Assembly (NCBI GenBank): GCA_035079385.1
Contig: JAVHKY010000083.1
Location: forward strand, 186,001 to 250,000
From: Aspidiotus rigidus
Lineage: Eukaryota; Arthropoda; Insecta; Hemiptera; Diaspididae
DNA: 64,000 nucleotides
Direction of reading: 5' to 3'
The translations under genes and the position numbers were made by a program. The notes beneath the pieces are model-generated. The model was not told the origin of the DNA, did not search any database, and saw nothing but the letters and a program-made list of their open reading frames with translations. Positions 10,134-23,120 of the stretch are shown in pieces (positions within the stretch are counted from its first letter, which is position 1; each line of letters starts with the position of its first letter).

Positions 10134-10987
10134 CCAAAATAATGTCAACAGTTAGATGGGATTCTGGACTAAATTTGTTTTCACGGAAAAAGGCAAAGCC
10201 TTAGATGAATACTTTGAATGTATGAAAATGTTATCCCAATTTTATCTACAATTTGAGCCTGGACCAAATTTCTACGACTCTTCTGAGCCCAGTTAGAGGT
10301 CATCCATTAATTACATAAGGGTAATTTTGCCTATTTTTGATCCCACTTCCCTTACGTAAGAATACTTCAGATTTTTGGACCACCTCCTTCCCCTTTTCAC
10401 GTGAGGTTTTGCCGAAAATATTAGTAATAATGAATTTTTAAATTGGTAACGCGTGATTTTTTTTTCACTCGCTCTGATGATAAATTTTGCTCATTTTGAA
10501 CCGTGAAAAAACTTGAATAAAACTTACATAAAAATGGCTTTCTACCGCTTCCTCCAAGTAAGGCCCTGTAGAGATTTTTTGCCCCCCTTTTCTCCCTGAG
10601 GCCCTTACGTAATTAATGAATGGCCTCTTACGGACCAAAATGTACCAAAAGTTGACTAATTTGCCGAGGGTTTCAAAAATTTCCTTATTTCAAAAACATT
10701 TATAGGGTCATGTGAGTATTCTTTTCAGAGTTGGCCCTAAATTTCACTATTGAAAATCGAGTGAGATTTGTGAGTTCAAGAAATTTTTCATCTTTAAGAA
10801 CATTGGCAAATTGGCACATTTTGGTTCATTACTTGGCATAGAAAGTCGCGAAAAATTTGGTCTAGGCTCAAATTGTAGATAAAACTGAGATACAAATTTA
10901 TTACGTATATACATCAAAAGTCACCCGTTTTTGCGCTAGAACTAATAGAGTCCAAAATCTCATTGAGCTGTCGACATCATTTTGAGT
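10134..10987. mobile_element. MITE with about 140-base inverted arms, split by another MITE
   Basis: The left arm (from caaaataatgtcaacag at about 10135) is the reverse complement of 10840-10987, with the shared core tatctacaatttgagcct. The left outer end tacagtgtgcgcc suggests a Tc1/mariner-type end after TA, but the right end lacks the matching 10 bases. The middle is interrupted by the Harbinger-like MITE at 10296-10627. A related partial copy is at 40890-41140. Confidence 0.7.
10296..10627. mobile_element. Harbinger-like MITE with TTA target duplication
   Basis: 332 bases with terminal inverted repeats of about 26 (left gaggtcatccattaattaca, right the complement of gaggccattcattaattacg), flanked by TTA at 10293-10295 and 10628-10630. 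The related repeat at 40.9-41.1 kb shows the unoccupied site (gtgttacagaccaaaatg), which confirms the borders. TTA duplications are typical of PIF/Harbinger elements. Confidence 0.88.
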
Positions 10988-11239
10988 TCCGAAGTCAACA
11001 TTTTTCCTGTTCCTATAGCCATGTTATACAGATTGAAGTCAAAATATGTCCTTGAAATAGTTGTCCTCAAAACCAAGTCGAAATTTTTCCAAATTCCTGG
11101 TGTAGTTTTTCGAGAACCACATTTAGAACCAGATTTTTTAAAATCCAGAGTCATATAGTATGTTCGCCTGTCCTTGGCTCCTATAGGAGCGCCACTTTCC
11201 AGGCTACACTCGAAGGTGATGCTGTGTAATAGTTCCATA

Positions 11240-14200
11240 TAAATAACACAGGAATGATTTTCAAATATTCCTCAGTACTTAAATGACATATTTAGAGGCA
11301 GATCTACTCTAGCAATCTCAAAACCCTTCTAGACGGCTTTCCATTTGAATTTGAAAAGAAAAAAGAGCGAAAAGAAAATTATTATGTCGTGTTACATGAA
11401 GAGTCATTTTAACCTATCATCCATCACCTTTGAGTGCAAGCTGTGGAGAAATTCCGCATAGTAGTGCATACTAAGATTGCAATTCGAGATTTTTACAACT
11501 TCCTAAAATAGGTCACAGGCCAAATCTTTGCAGCAGGTGAGATCCAACAGAATATACCTCTACGGTCGTCCAAAGTAGGTCAAATCCTTCCCTCCCTTGG
11601 GAACCAGCGAGTAGGTCTCCCTCAGTAAAACATCTCAAGGAACACGACCATGACTTCTACTCAGAATCGAAAATATCTAAGCCTGACCAGTCATAAATAT
11701 AGCTCTAGAGACGACGATTTTCAAGTCCCTAAAGTAGGTCAAGAGCCCCACAATTTGCCGGTAAAACGGCGGATATTCTCACCAAAAGACCCCCTCCTCT
11801 TCCATAAAACTAGAAGAGAGTTCGCTCTCCGCAACTCTTTTCATCTCCAACACCCAGTTTTTCAAGCTAGTTTCGGCTGGCTGCGGGCTTCGACGTTTAA
11901 ATACGATCGGTTCCTCACATTTGGCGTTTCGAGTATTGAAAATATTTTGCTCGTATAACCAAAGAAAACGGTAATTTTGTCGAACAGGGTAATCAATTCC
12001 ACTTGCTTATCAGAATCGGTCATTAGAGTTACTGAAATCGAAAAATTCGCTATAAAACGGGTTTTGTGCGCGCCTCAATCGACGTGGTTCATAAGAAGAG
12101 ACCTCGCGAGCAACGAACACAAATGAGCTGCGAGGCTTTGCATATTCAATTACCTATCTTTTAAATACATCCTTCAGACTCTCTTGTCGTTTTCCCATGC
12201 CTGGTTGATTTTCTGATCTAATTTGTTACGTATTCTGCTTCTGCTTTCGCAGGCCATCATTAAAATTTATGTATGTAAATAATACATCAACTTTGAAACA
12301 ATATTATTACATCAGAAAATCGGCTACTGACACTTGAAGATCCTATACTATACTTAGTTTCCCATCGCTGAAAAGACATTTTCCTTCTTCCTATCTTCAA
12401 GAATTGACAAACCAATGAGTGATTCTCGTATAAATAAAAATTATACATCATGATCATTATATCATGACGGCAGTAGTCGTTCCAATTTATCGCATCAACT
12501 TTCAATAATCAGGTGCCCTTTAGACGGGTGACCGACTGCTCATATTGTTTACTTTGTACATCATCTACCAAACAACGACCAGGAGAAAGGTTATCTTTAG
12601 GAAGAGATCTTTCACCAAGAGAATGTATACTTTTGTTAACGATATGTATTACAACAAAATTCAGCTCGTCCATGACTTCTCGATCTCAACCACTAATGGT
12701 TTCTTTTTAATACCTACTGTACTATAGAATTGCTCTAGATGGTCTCTGCACTATAGAGATTGACATTAAGATTGAACTAAACGCATCATACAAATGTGAT
12801 TCCGTTAGATAATCACCTTACGTAGGTGTCTAATGATGATTGTGGCCATCCAGTGTCCCATAGGTTAACAATTGCACATTCTAAATCTTAGTACATGATA
12901 GTATACGTATAACATTATGAACTTTGATAAAATCAACTCTTCCATACATCCAGCTTCCCTGCCCCCGTCCACGAACTCCAATTCTAAACCGATATACTCT
13001 ATCTACTTACAACGTTCCAAAAAGTAAGATATTTCAATTTTCCACCGTAAGCTGTGTCAATCGGAAGAATGTCTTTCGGGATAGCAGCTTTGGACATCTT
13101 TATGGAAGCGTAGGTCAGGTGAATAGCTACCACTGCGTCCAGAATCACGTTCAACTTCTTCCTCGTATTCATGATTTTCGTTTAACGAAAGAAACTAGAT
13201 TTGAAGAGCCGCGAAACGAGTGTGTAGCAAAGCCGTTGTCGATTTACAAGTGCATATTATTTTCTTTCGAACACAAAACTGTTAATTATTCTAACACCGT
13301 GACGAACATACACGAAGGATAGTCAGCAGGTAAACACACCACCGGGCCTCTGCAGTGGCTAATCTGTTGTTTTCTTATTTTCCTAGACTTTTTATCGATG
13401 ATTTTGATGGTGGTTCGTTCGCCGACCGATGGTCTAGGTAGCATAAAATATCATTTATCGAAGCCACTCACACGTATATCGCGCACAAGTTTCAACTTAC
13501 GTTATAAAAATAAAATTATCTAGGCAAACACGTTTATATCACTGTTTACGTTTGCTAACATGCACGAGAAACAGACAGACGTTGAAAGTGTAGTGAGTAG
13601 CTTCCTTGAATAAAATAATGCTTTACCTCGTCTGCTCGCGTGCACGTACACCTTTTTGGCGGCTAACTCGGTACGCGAACGTGGTCGAGCACCGACGGAG
13701 AGAACCGATGATAGTCATATGATCTTTCTGGTTGCTGTTGTATGTCTGATATGTCTGCTTACTTTTTTTTTTTTTTTTTCTTCCGATGAAATACGAAGAC
13801 TAAGCGATGAATGTGGGAACAGGTAGCACTATAATATTACCGTACACGGCGAAACTCTCTATTATAAATGACGCACAGTTTAAGCGAATTACATGAAAAA
13901 ACGAAAAAATCGGAGCTCGTAAAAACTCAACGAATATTTTTTTTAAATTTTGATGTGTATGATTTTTATGATTATTTTTTTGTCTTGGCTAAAGTCAGAA
14001 AATAGAAAGAGGAAGTCGTTCGACTAATGATTTGCCCGTCATGCCGCAGATCGTGTTGCGCTTCCGGAAAACCTCTTCATACCTACTTTTCTATAGGAAA
14101 CATAGGGTAAAGTTCAAAATTTTCGCTTTATCGAAACGATACATTTTCATGAAAAAATCAAGAGAGCTAAAGTTGTTTGTCTGCAAATTTTCCTATCTGA

Positions 14201-14505
14201 TGATGGCGATTTCAGAATTTTTGGGAACAAAATTACAAAATGATCTTACTTCTTCGATAGGAAATTACAACACAGATGAATTTTGTTCTCTTACTTTTTC
14301 TTAAAAATGTATACTTTTACCTTTTGAGATACTTACCAGCGAAAAAATCGCACTACGCCGTGTGTTTCCTGTAGGTATAGAAAGTATGAAGAAGGTTGCT
14401 GCACTGAAAATAAGAACAGTCAAACTCCCAACAAGGATCCGCAAAAAAGGTTCAATTCTGATTTAGCGCAAGACATACTTTTCAGCAGATTCATGTTTTG
14501 TAGTT
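11240..14505. other. Gene B intron 1, no gene recognised
   Basis: Contains more of the agtaggtc-type repeat phrases to about 11800, then AT-rich DNA without convincing coding potential. Short ORFs (11650-11958, 12924-13322, 14032-14304) have no recognisable domain. Confidence 0.5.
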
Positions 14506-14511
14506 GTGACT

Positions 14512-15218
14512 GGCCATGGCCGTCTCTAGTTACAGGCCGGAATATTCGAAACTCGACAACATTGGGCGGGGCCGATATTTGTACAGTCTCTTATGGGAGA
14601 ACATCAAAAATACTATTTGACACGAATACGGTGAAGTTTTTGAAAAAAGTGAAGAGAATGTGATTTGAAGAGCCAACGATTCTCGATTTTTTGAGCTAGG
14701 TCTCGTTAGGATTGATCAACTACAAAGCGAGTTATTTACGTTTAAAAAAAAAAAAAAGTCAGACAGAGGGCGAAGCGCGGTACATGTACTGCACTTCGCT
14801 CTCTGTCTGACTTTTTTTTTTTTAAAACTTGAATAACTTGCTTCGTAGTTGATCAATTTTAACGAGATCTAGCTCAAAAAATCGAGAATCATTTACTCTT
14901 TCGATGTATTTATAAACTTTTTCCCTTCGGAATTGAATACTATTCGCAAATCAACGAATGTTTTTCCAAAATTTTGCATAAGAGCGTGTATAAAACTCGG
15001 CCCCATATTTTTCATCACCGCGACGTTGCCAGCTTTAATATTCCGGCCTGTAACATACAGTCTGTTCCATGAGAGTTTGGTATTATAAATCACGGGGAAC
15101 CCGCATTCCATTCGCATTCTGTAACGTAAAATAAGCGTGAGTGACGTGGGTTGCCTATCGTTTATAATACCAAACTCTCGTGGAACAGACTGTAACTAGA
15201 GACGGCCATGGACTGGCC
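14512..15218. mobile_element. Large foldback element with a second MITE inside its right arm
   Basis: The arms meet at the palindrome gtacatgtac near 14785. The innermost 120 bases per side are nearly perfect, with poly-A/T and gtcagacagag blocks. The outer ends are ggccatggccgtctctagtt (left) and its complement at about 15194-15210. The right arm is broken after 15050 by the hairpin element at about 15055-15192. No coding capacity. Confidence 0.85.
15055..15192. mobile_element. Hairpin MITE nested in the foldback
   Basis: Arms of about 33 bases (cagtctgttccatgagagtt and its near-complement ending ggaacagactg) around a loop of about 70 bases. It splits the foldback arm at cctgtaac/taactag, which implies a short target duplication containing TA. 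Confidence 0.8.
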
Positions 15219-15220
15219 TA

Positions 15221-15707
15221 ATTCGGAGTGCAAGCGCGAAAGAGTCGCGCTCTACAATTTCAATGGTGCGGAAAAAAAGAACTTGATCATTTTCCGAAAG
15301 TGTTCAGACCAAAATGAAAAGGGTCTCATTTAAAAGGCAATTTAAAGGCTAATCAAATTTATTCTCTTCAATTTTTTAATTAAAGCTTTCGTTCCCGAGA
15401 TATTTCGAGATTACTTAACACGTAGTTAAATTCCGAGTGCTGGTAGCGATCGCGCGCTACTGTGGACTCTCATATAGACGTGACCATGTACAATTTCCCA
15501 TTTAACTATGTGTTAACTAATCTCAAAATATCTTGGGAACGAAAGCTTTAATTAAAAAATTGAAGAGAATAAATTTGATTAGCCTTTAAATTGTCTTTCA
15601 AATGAGACCATTTTCATCTTGGTCTGAAGACTTTCGGAAAATTATCAAGTTCTTTTTTTCCACACCATTGAAATTGTACGCGACTCTTTCGCGCTTGCAC
15701 TCCGAAT
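15221..15707. mobile_element. Foldback element with arms of about 210 bases
   Basis: The left arm starts attcggagtgcaagcgcg and the right arm ends with its complement. Each arm includes gaacgaaagctttaatta and its complement. The loop (about 15437-15500) is itself an inverted copy of the sequence just outside the right end (15708-15776, holding gcgatcgctaccagcac), so two inverted-repeat structures overlap. Confidence 0.85.
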
Positions 15708-15789
15708 GGGAAGTTGTATAATGGTCACTTCAATAAGATAGTCGACAGTAGGACGCGATCGCTACCAGCACCCCAAATAACAACAAAGC

Positions 15790-16310
15790 AATTTGATTTT
15801 ATAGGGCTTAAGCTTAAGGCTTAAACTTAGATAATTTCTTTTTGCTTGAATTTAACACCTAAACTTGAAATAAAATTTTGTTTTGCTTAAACTTGAAGCT
15901 TACTTAAGATTTACGAGTTTCAACCTAAGACTTAAGCTTAAAGCTTAAAGTTGAAAGGACAAAACATGTTTTTGTTGGAAAAAACATGTTTTTTCAGAAA
16001 ACAAACGTGTTTTTTTGAAAAAAACATGTTTTTGGCAGAAAAAATATGTTTTCGCCTTTTTTAAGTTTCAAGCTTTTGTTTTGTTTATTAAGTCGCTTAA
16101 TTAAGCAAATGAAAAATCGTTTCGCTTTAGTTTATTTACAGCTTAAAACTTAAGTAAAACCATACATGATGAACTAAGAACGGTCTTTAACACAGGTCTT
16201 ATGGTTGAACGAACGGCTCCGTTCGTTCCTATGGAAAATTAAACGGTGTTTTTGCCTCGTTCTTTAGTTCGTAATGTTTGAGTAAAACTTAAGCTTACCA
16301 CCCTTGGCCG
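15790..16310. repeat. Low-complexity block: cttaaactt motifs and acatgttttt tandem repeats
   Basis: 15790-15950 and 16080-16310 are built from variants of taagcttaaac. 15958-16060 holds about five units of roughly 22-25 bases centred on aaaacatgttttt, each unit self-complementary. No coding potential. Confidence 0.75.
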
Positions 16311-18160
16311 TAGCCCGTAGTTAGCCATTTTCCTTGTTACGTTTTTTCACGCCCTTATTTTTCGTCTACTGTTTCTTATTACCTATTTTTTTCTTCGACC
16401 ATTTCTTCTCATTTTAAAATTTTCAACAAATTTTCTTTATTGATTTATTCTACGGTGCGCTTCCTAACTTTTGTTTGTTCAAATTCTCTTCCATGAATTT
16501 TTTTGCCTGAAATCGATAGTGAATCTAAGTGCCGTACCAATCTTCAAATCTCCTCGATGCAATGCTGGAGAGTTCAATGGTCAAGAAACGTTTAAGCAAT
16601 TTAAGAATTTATTAATGTATATAGGCTGATAACAACATCAAAAAATATTGTTAAGTATTTCCTATTTTTTTTTTTTTTTTGAATTTTCAATTTTTTACCA
16701 TGACCAACATTTTTCTATCATAACAGTTATAACCAATTATTGGTACCAAAAATAACCGACAAAAGCCCTACTGGGAAGAAAATTTCTATAGCTACGACTT
16801 TCCTTCTCCGTACTTTTTAATAGAAATTCGTATTAAAAGAGATAGAGCTGATTTTATATTATCTTCTTGCGACGTGAAAATCTGAAAAATACTCGATCAC
16901 CTTTTCCTCCAGTTTCTATAAATTGCCACCTGCAGCGCAACCGCTCTGTATTTCGCGAATATTGGTCAATTGCTGTCGAAAATACCTAATTGGAATAACG
17001 CTAAAAAAAAAAATTGCAAAAGATAGTGAACGCCATTATGATCATTCTCGAAAACAAAAATACTTCTAGAGTCGTACACTTCTGTTCATGAATTTTTTCA
17101 ATTTTTTGATTTTTCAATTTTCTTTTTGCTGGTATAGTGGCCATCATAATATGAGATGAGAAATTTTTGTAGAACCCCATAAAAGTTGTAAAAATTACCA
17201 AGCGTCATCTAATGAAGTTCAACGCAAAAAAATGATCATTTACAAGAGGAATGTTTTAAACTTTCAATGAAGGCAAAGAATAGGCTGCAAAGTAGAAATT
17301 AATTTCTATTTGCCCCTTTTGCATACAAAAACTGATAAGCCTTAATCTTAATTGTTAAAAGTCAAATTAATACCTACTTCATCTTCCATAAAGTATATAA
17401 AACTAAAGCATTTGAATTTTAGATTTTCGGAGTCCCAAATGGGTTAACGTGACAGTAAAAAAGAAAACAGAAAACAAAAAATCAGAAAAAAAATGTGATC
17501 TCCAAAAATATAGGTAAAAATAAATTATCTATCTAGAAAGTTGAATTCCAGAACAAATTGTATTCAAACACATGGCAATTGTAACACATAAAAAATAATG
17601 ATGAAAATATAGAATAAAAAACCATTAAGGAAGAGGAATAAGAAACTCTTGAAAATTATGGGCTGCATGGAGTACGCCACTGTCGATTGTGCTAAATAAA
17701 AAATGATTAACAAGTGTTTGAAGTATTGATTTTGATTAGGAAAATTAGTCTCATTCATATGGAAGTGTACTATACAAGAGAACCAGTTTTACAAATTGAC
17801 ACTTGTTGTCACTAAACTTGCCAGTTGTCACTCTTCCATATAAGTTATTCAATTCATGCAGTCGAGCAGTTCAAAACAAAAACTCGAAATGACGAGAAAA
17901 AAATCCGGAGAAATGTTTTTTTTTTTTTCACAAGTGCAAAAAGATCTACTTTTCTGGATTTTTTCCCAAAGTCGCTGGAATCATTCAGACCGTTATGGCC
18001 GTTGTTATTACGGTCAAATAGTTATGATGACGGTTTGACCGAAATAATAAAACGGTCATAGCGGTCACCGGTCAATAATTTTTTTACAAGAAACAGTCAC
18101 GGTCAAACGGTCAATTCAAGAGCACTATCATTTTGATCGGCGGTACGACCGTGTCACGAC
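16310..18160. other. Gene B intron 1, AT-rich, no gene recognised
   Basis: Long AT-rich stretch with homopolymers (T-run near 16665). From about 17985 it becomes rich in gaccgt/acggtc words that lead into the hairpin at 18166. The ORFs here look like chance. Confidence 0.5.
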
Positions 18161-18165
18161 CGTTT

Positions 18166-18317
18166 TAATAACTGTGACCCCGTCCACAAAACCCCGGCTT
18201 AGCGTTGAATATAGATCAGGAGAAAAGGATCTTTTACAAGGGAAGGAAGATTACTTTTCTCCTGATTGTAATTGAACACTAAGCCGGATTTCTGTAGACG
18301 GGGTCACAACTGTTATT
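18166..18317. mobile_element. Hairpin MITE
   Basis: Inverted arms of about 65 bases: left contains aactgtgaccccgtc and cggcttagcgtt, right contains the complements ending gacggggtcacaactgtt. The centre is purine-rich. The upstream 150 bases are dense in gaccgt and acggtc, which suggests a larger decayed palindrome. Confidence 0.75.
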
Positions 18318-18493
18318 TTCCAAGCCCTAATGATATCCGACATAGTTATTCAAAGACCTGTAAAATGATACACTAATTGTTGTTTTTGCTCTTTAGCCGT
18401 TAGCTATAGCCAATGAGACTGGGTTAGCCGTTAGCTGATAGCCGAAGCCAATCAAAGATCGCTATGCGTATAAAGTCAAGTGTGTATAATTAC

Positions 18494-18611
18494 TCTGTTC
18501 ACGTTAAGAAAGGATAGAAGAACGTACCTCGAGAATGGAACGCCGAAGGTAATATTAATCTGCCGTTCCGTTCTGGAGGTACGTTCTTCCATCCTTCCTT
18601 AACGTGAACAG
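18494..18611. mobile_element. Hairpin MITE
   Basis: Arms of about 50 bases: left ctgttcacgttaagaaagga, right the complement ending cttaacgtgaacag, with agaacgtacctc/gaggtacgttct inside. A short AT-rich loop separates them. Confidence 0.8.
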
Positions 18612-18639
18612 ATTATAGTTGTTATAATTAGCAAGTATT

Positions 18640-19690
18640 AGTAAGTAGTTGTGCACCAAGAAGGTGAAGATGCAATTTGGCTACATTGTATTATATTCGA
18701 TGTGGAAAATAAAGCCAAGAAAATCGCGAAGGTCATGGGTTATAAGTTCTGAAAAAGCTTTAGGATTGTCATCCCTTATAGCTGAATGGTTACCAAAACA
18801 CATCTTAATGATTTTTGGCTCGATAGTATCGGGATCTTGATTTTTTCATGAGTTAAAAAATTTCGTGATCACCATTGCGATTCAATATGACGACTACCTT
18901 CTCGGGCCAAGCTTCCATACATTGCCACGTGCACAACTCTTGCTCTATCAAGTCCAAATTACGATCGAATGCATACACGTCATTTTTTGACGTAAGTATA
19001 TAAATACATGAGGACGTATCTGTAAAAAAGGCCTCCGCAAGGAAATATTAAACATAGAAAAACGAATTTGAAGTTTTGAATGGATATAACTTTATAACAA
19101 TAAATTCAATCAAAAAAAGTGTAAGAACAAAAATTATTGAAGAGCAACTCTTTTTCTATAAGATGCAATAATACATTGTCAATCTGTTGAATATTGAATT
19201 CAGAGGAAACGGGAGAGACAAGATGACGCGGAGGCCCTTCTTACGGAAATGGGTAAAATCCCATACAAAAAAAAAAAAAAAAAGGAAAAAAAAAGAAGGA
19301 TAAAAAGAAAAAAAGAAAAGATCGGCAATGAACTGAAACGTCTAAAAATCGTGATCTCCGCAAAAAGTGCCTCCGCCCGACGGAGGCCCTCACATTGTGA
19401 TGTGCTGGTATCTGACAATCAAGAACTTGTTGAAGGAAGTTAATACTATTATTGAATTCTAAATTGAAAACTGTTGTAAGAGAACAACTATATAGTGATC
19501 TGATTTTCTCTCAAACACATTTATCGACTTGTTTTGATACTTTTCCATCATACGAGTATGATCGTTATTTTTGCATATACGTCAATTCAACTTTGTACGG
19601 CAAAGTTGCGTGCCAAGAATTAGGCGAAGATGCAATTTGGCTACAGTATATTAGACGTGGGAAATAAAGTCAAGAAAATCGCCAATAACT
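18640..19690 (+). repeat. Pair of direct repeats around 18650-18735 and 19605-19690
   Basis: Both end segments share gaagatgcaatttggctaca, a gtgg(a)aaataaag block and caagaaaatcgc. The interval holds an A-rich tract at 19266-19318 bracketed by inverted gcggaggccc/cgcctccgc-like words. The nature of the repeat is unknown. Confidence 0.55.
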
Positions 19691-22598
19691 CATCGAGTTC
19701 TAAGTTCTGAAACCGGGATTGTATATTCAAATACGTAGAAACTTACAAGAAACCCTGAGGAATTTTACAAAGTCACAGCCGGCGAGCGCTTTCGGTTTCG
19801 CAATCATCTTCAAAGCGTGAATGGAAGAAAACGACTACTAAACCCTATACCAACAAAAACAGAGGAACTCATAACGAGGGCATGATTGAACCACCGAGTT
19901 ATCAAAATGTGAATCATTCTCGTAACTAGTTCAATCAATCCCTCATCAAGAATACCTGTTGAGAAGGAGACGCCTTTGCTATTCCAATATTTTCGACCGG
20001 AGGAAGACTAACGTCCTTCAGCCTATCAGCCAGGGAACCCGAGTTCTTTACTAAGTAAAGAGAATACTACTCAACACGAGACAACCAGCGATATATAAAT
20101 TTAGCAAGGGAGTAAAGGGGGGGGGGGGGCGAGATACGAACGAAACAACCGGACGCATAGGTGTATCCTTTTTACGGTACTTAGGCAACCCATAAAGGGG
20201 GAAGAAATAAGATTAGGTTCCAAGATGGCTTTCTTTATCAAAGGATTCTCGATAATAACTTTACTACTATTTGTATCAATGAGATTTCCAACTCTTTTTA
20301 AATTTTTAAAGTACGGACGCTATTCCATAATTGCGCTGCATCATTTTCCATCTGTCAACGTAACGCTAGCTGCTCAGCGACTATTTTATGTTCATGTATG
20401 ATTTTTAGAGGGCCCGATCGTGCATCAGTATACGATCGCTAGCGCTTGACTGTCATACCAGGATACCAGGAAGGTCGTTATAGGGTATGGGCTGTACAAA
20501 CTGAAAAAACTGCAGGCGAAATAAATAGAACTCCACAAACAAATGAAGCAAGGAGACAACTAAGTACATAGTGATGACACTCCGTCGAAGGAAGGGGGAA
20601 GGGGTACTCTCTTAAGCATCAGTTCATAATTACATGCGAGATTCTAACTAGGAAAGCTACGAATTATTACGAAGAGTGATGTACCGTGGTATTTTAGAAG
20701 AAATACAATTCACATTGTACCTTTGGTAGAGATTCGACTCCTTTTCTGCCTACTGTGACGTAGAAACTCAGTAGACTTGGTACTTCCTGTCTATCACAAC
20801 ACTTTTTCCGTTCGAAAACCCTCATCTTGTCGTACCAAAATGCAACGTAAAACAGCAAAAAAGAATAACGATGACAGCGGTTCAAGCCTATAGTGCAATT
20901 TCCACATCGACGTGTATTACAGGTTTATGTTGTTGAACCGAGTCTCAAAGTGTCGTCGTTACAACATTATTTCTCGAAAAGTGCAGTTACTCCAGGATTA
21001 AAATGAAGACGACGCGATGACAAAGATGCGACACGATGTATGACATCCTCTATACTATTCGAACTTTATACAGGTCGTACAAAGAACTAATTACGTTCAC
21101 GTAACTCTTAATTTTCTCGCATTTAATTATTATTGTTATTACGGTGCATTGCAATGTAACGTAATGGGATATTAACGTCAACGATCAATGCCTACACGCG
21201 GACCAACGCGAACACAAGCCCAGATATTAACTACAGATACGCCTAATATTATGTGGTAATGAACAGGTCGATGCATGAAATACCTACTGAACTAATGATC
21301 TAGTTTTTGGATATTTTGGAAGAGAAAATTACTCCTTTGACGGAAATTTTATGACCATCCCATAAAAAGTACGCGCATCTTTCCTATGTACTGAAAAGTG
21401 ACTCGACAAAACTTGTTTATACTATTTCACGATCCGCAGATGAAAAAAACAAATCAATAAAAACAGCGGACAATACTTGGAAGGCGCACTAAAAAAAAAT
21501 GCGCGTGTATAATTAATTCTGTATTACTGTGTTAATTATAGGCATACTTTATGTTCGTCTTACAGCGCATTGATGTGAGAAATTGTCATCAGCACCTGCA
21601 TGCATTGGACGATATAAAAGCATAGTCTTTAAAGTCTCATTCATCGCACTCTCTTACGCTATGATGCAATTTAGAACATATCACAGAAAACGAGGTGAAG
21701 AGGTTTTTTCGAACATCGAAGGTGATGATTCTTCATTTAGAAGACACCCATAAGGTCTACTAAGTACAATAAGCATTCACCCGCCAATACTCAGTCTTAG
21801 GCATTGATTATCCTCCACATTTTTAGTAGGTATTGAACCAAATAGTATTTGACGGTATGAAACATAAAAACAGTTATGTAAGTTTATTTTGAAATTTTTC
21901 GCTCATGATCGTATCTGACTTGCCCAGCCGATGAGAGAGCAAACTCTTCTCCTCCACACCTCCTACATAATGTGTTGCGAACCGTGATAAATGCGCTCTA
22001 TTTTCGTTCGTTTTTCGGGAGTAAAAATATTAATGTACTGTGAAATGCAGATATGAACGTACCTAATCTAGAAGCTGTTAGATCGGGATACCCATTTTCA
22101 TTGACCGCGCTCAAAAGTCAACGAATGAGGTATGGTATACGGTCTCTGCATCAAAATACGGAGAAGAATAAGTTTTTTGTGACTGGTGAAAAGAGAACTG
22201 ATATCCTTCCATGTATAGAAGGGGTCGTGAAATTCAAAAACAATACTTAAGAAAAATATTTTTTGGAAAAATCATTGGAGGTTTTGATAACTTTCTATAA
22301 AGTCCTTAAGGGTCTCAAAGAATCTACGTCGACAAGATTACTATCAGAGCAAAACGAGAATTTTTATTCTTTCTACGAGTAAAAAATACATGTTCCCCTC
22401 ACTTAGAATCTTGAAATTTTTGTAAAATTCCTGTGCAAACCAAAACTTTTAGGTGAAGGTCATTCGGCTTATTGAGGCATTTAGCACATCTCTTTCTACA
22501 CCGTCGACAAATCAAGTTCAAAAACTCACGGGTTCTTTAACAGAGTTGAATGAGGGTGGTAGGGAACCTGTTTTATGGAGCACGTGGGATTTAGAAAG
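19690..22598. other. Gene B intron 1, no gene recognised
   Basis: AT-rich DNA with a 13-G run near 20118-20130 and an A-run near 21490. Short ORFs (20694-20885, 22053-22250) have no recognisable domain. Confidence 0.5.
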
Positions 22599-22599
22599 T

Positions 22600-22735
22600 G
22601 TGACCTGCGATGAGAAAAGGATGCTCATTGCCCACTGACGGGAACACCATTTCTCTCTTATTAGATGTCCAATCAGAGAGAAGTGGTGTTCTTGCGCCAA
22701 TGGGCAATGAGCATCCTTTTCTCATCGCAGGTCAC
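22600..22735. mobile_element. Hairpin MITE with arms of about 58 bases
   Basis: Left gtgacctgcgatgagaaaag and right its complement are the outer ends; tgctcattgcccactg/caatgggcaatgagca and acaccatttctctc/gagagaagtggtgt follow. The central loop is about 18 bases. ORFs on both strands here are mirror images. Confidence 0.88.
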
Positions 22736-22739
22736 AAAT

Positions 22740-23120
22740 ATAGATTGTAATGTCACAAGGCTGATGTATGACGTCATCAAATTGTGACGTCACAAGCCTG
22801 GACTTTGGAGCTACATATAATAGGAGAGGAACTTGAAAAAAAACTGATTATGACGTTATCAATTTGTGACATCACAGGCCCCGCCTCCAAGCTATTTATG
22901 ATGGGACAGGGACTTGCAAAATTTTCGAGCTTCGGCCGGCCGGTGAACGGAGGACGTTTTTTCCGACCCCCCGCCCTATAAAACAGGTTCCTTGTTAGAA
23001 GTAGAAATATTTTGAAGTTCCCAATTTGTAGTCGGGGTCCTTCAGGCGAAGGTCATTAGACTCCCTCTCCTCACGCCATAATCCTAAGTCGAATTTCAAA
23101 GTGGAAATTACTTACCGAAA
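22740..23120. repeat. Dispersed repeat rich in GACGTCA
   Basis: Contains tgacgtcatc, gtgacgtcac, tatataataggag and a cctataaaacaggttcc end. The same phrases recur at 36.1-37.5, 41.1-41.7, 46.9-47.1, 47.6-47.9 and 49.7-49.9 kb. Confidence 0.7.

Noticed and set aside
19249..19443. Lysine-rich ORF
   Set aside because: Produced by an A-rich simple tract; no gene features.
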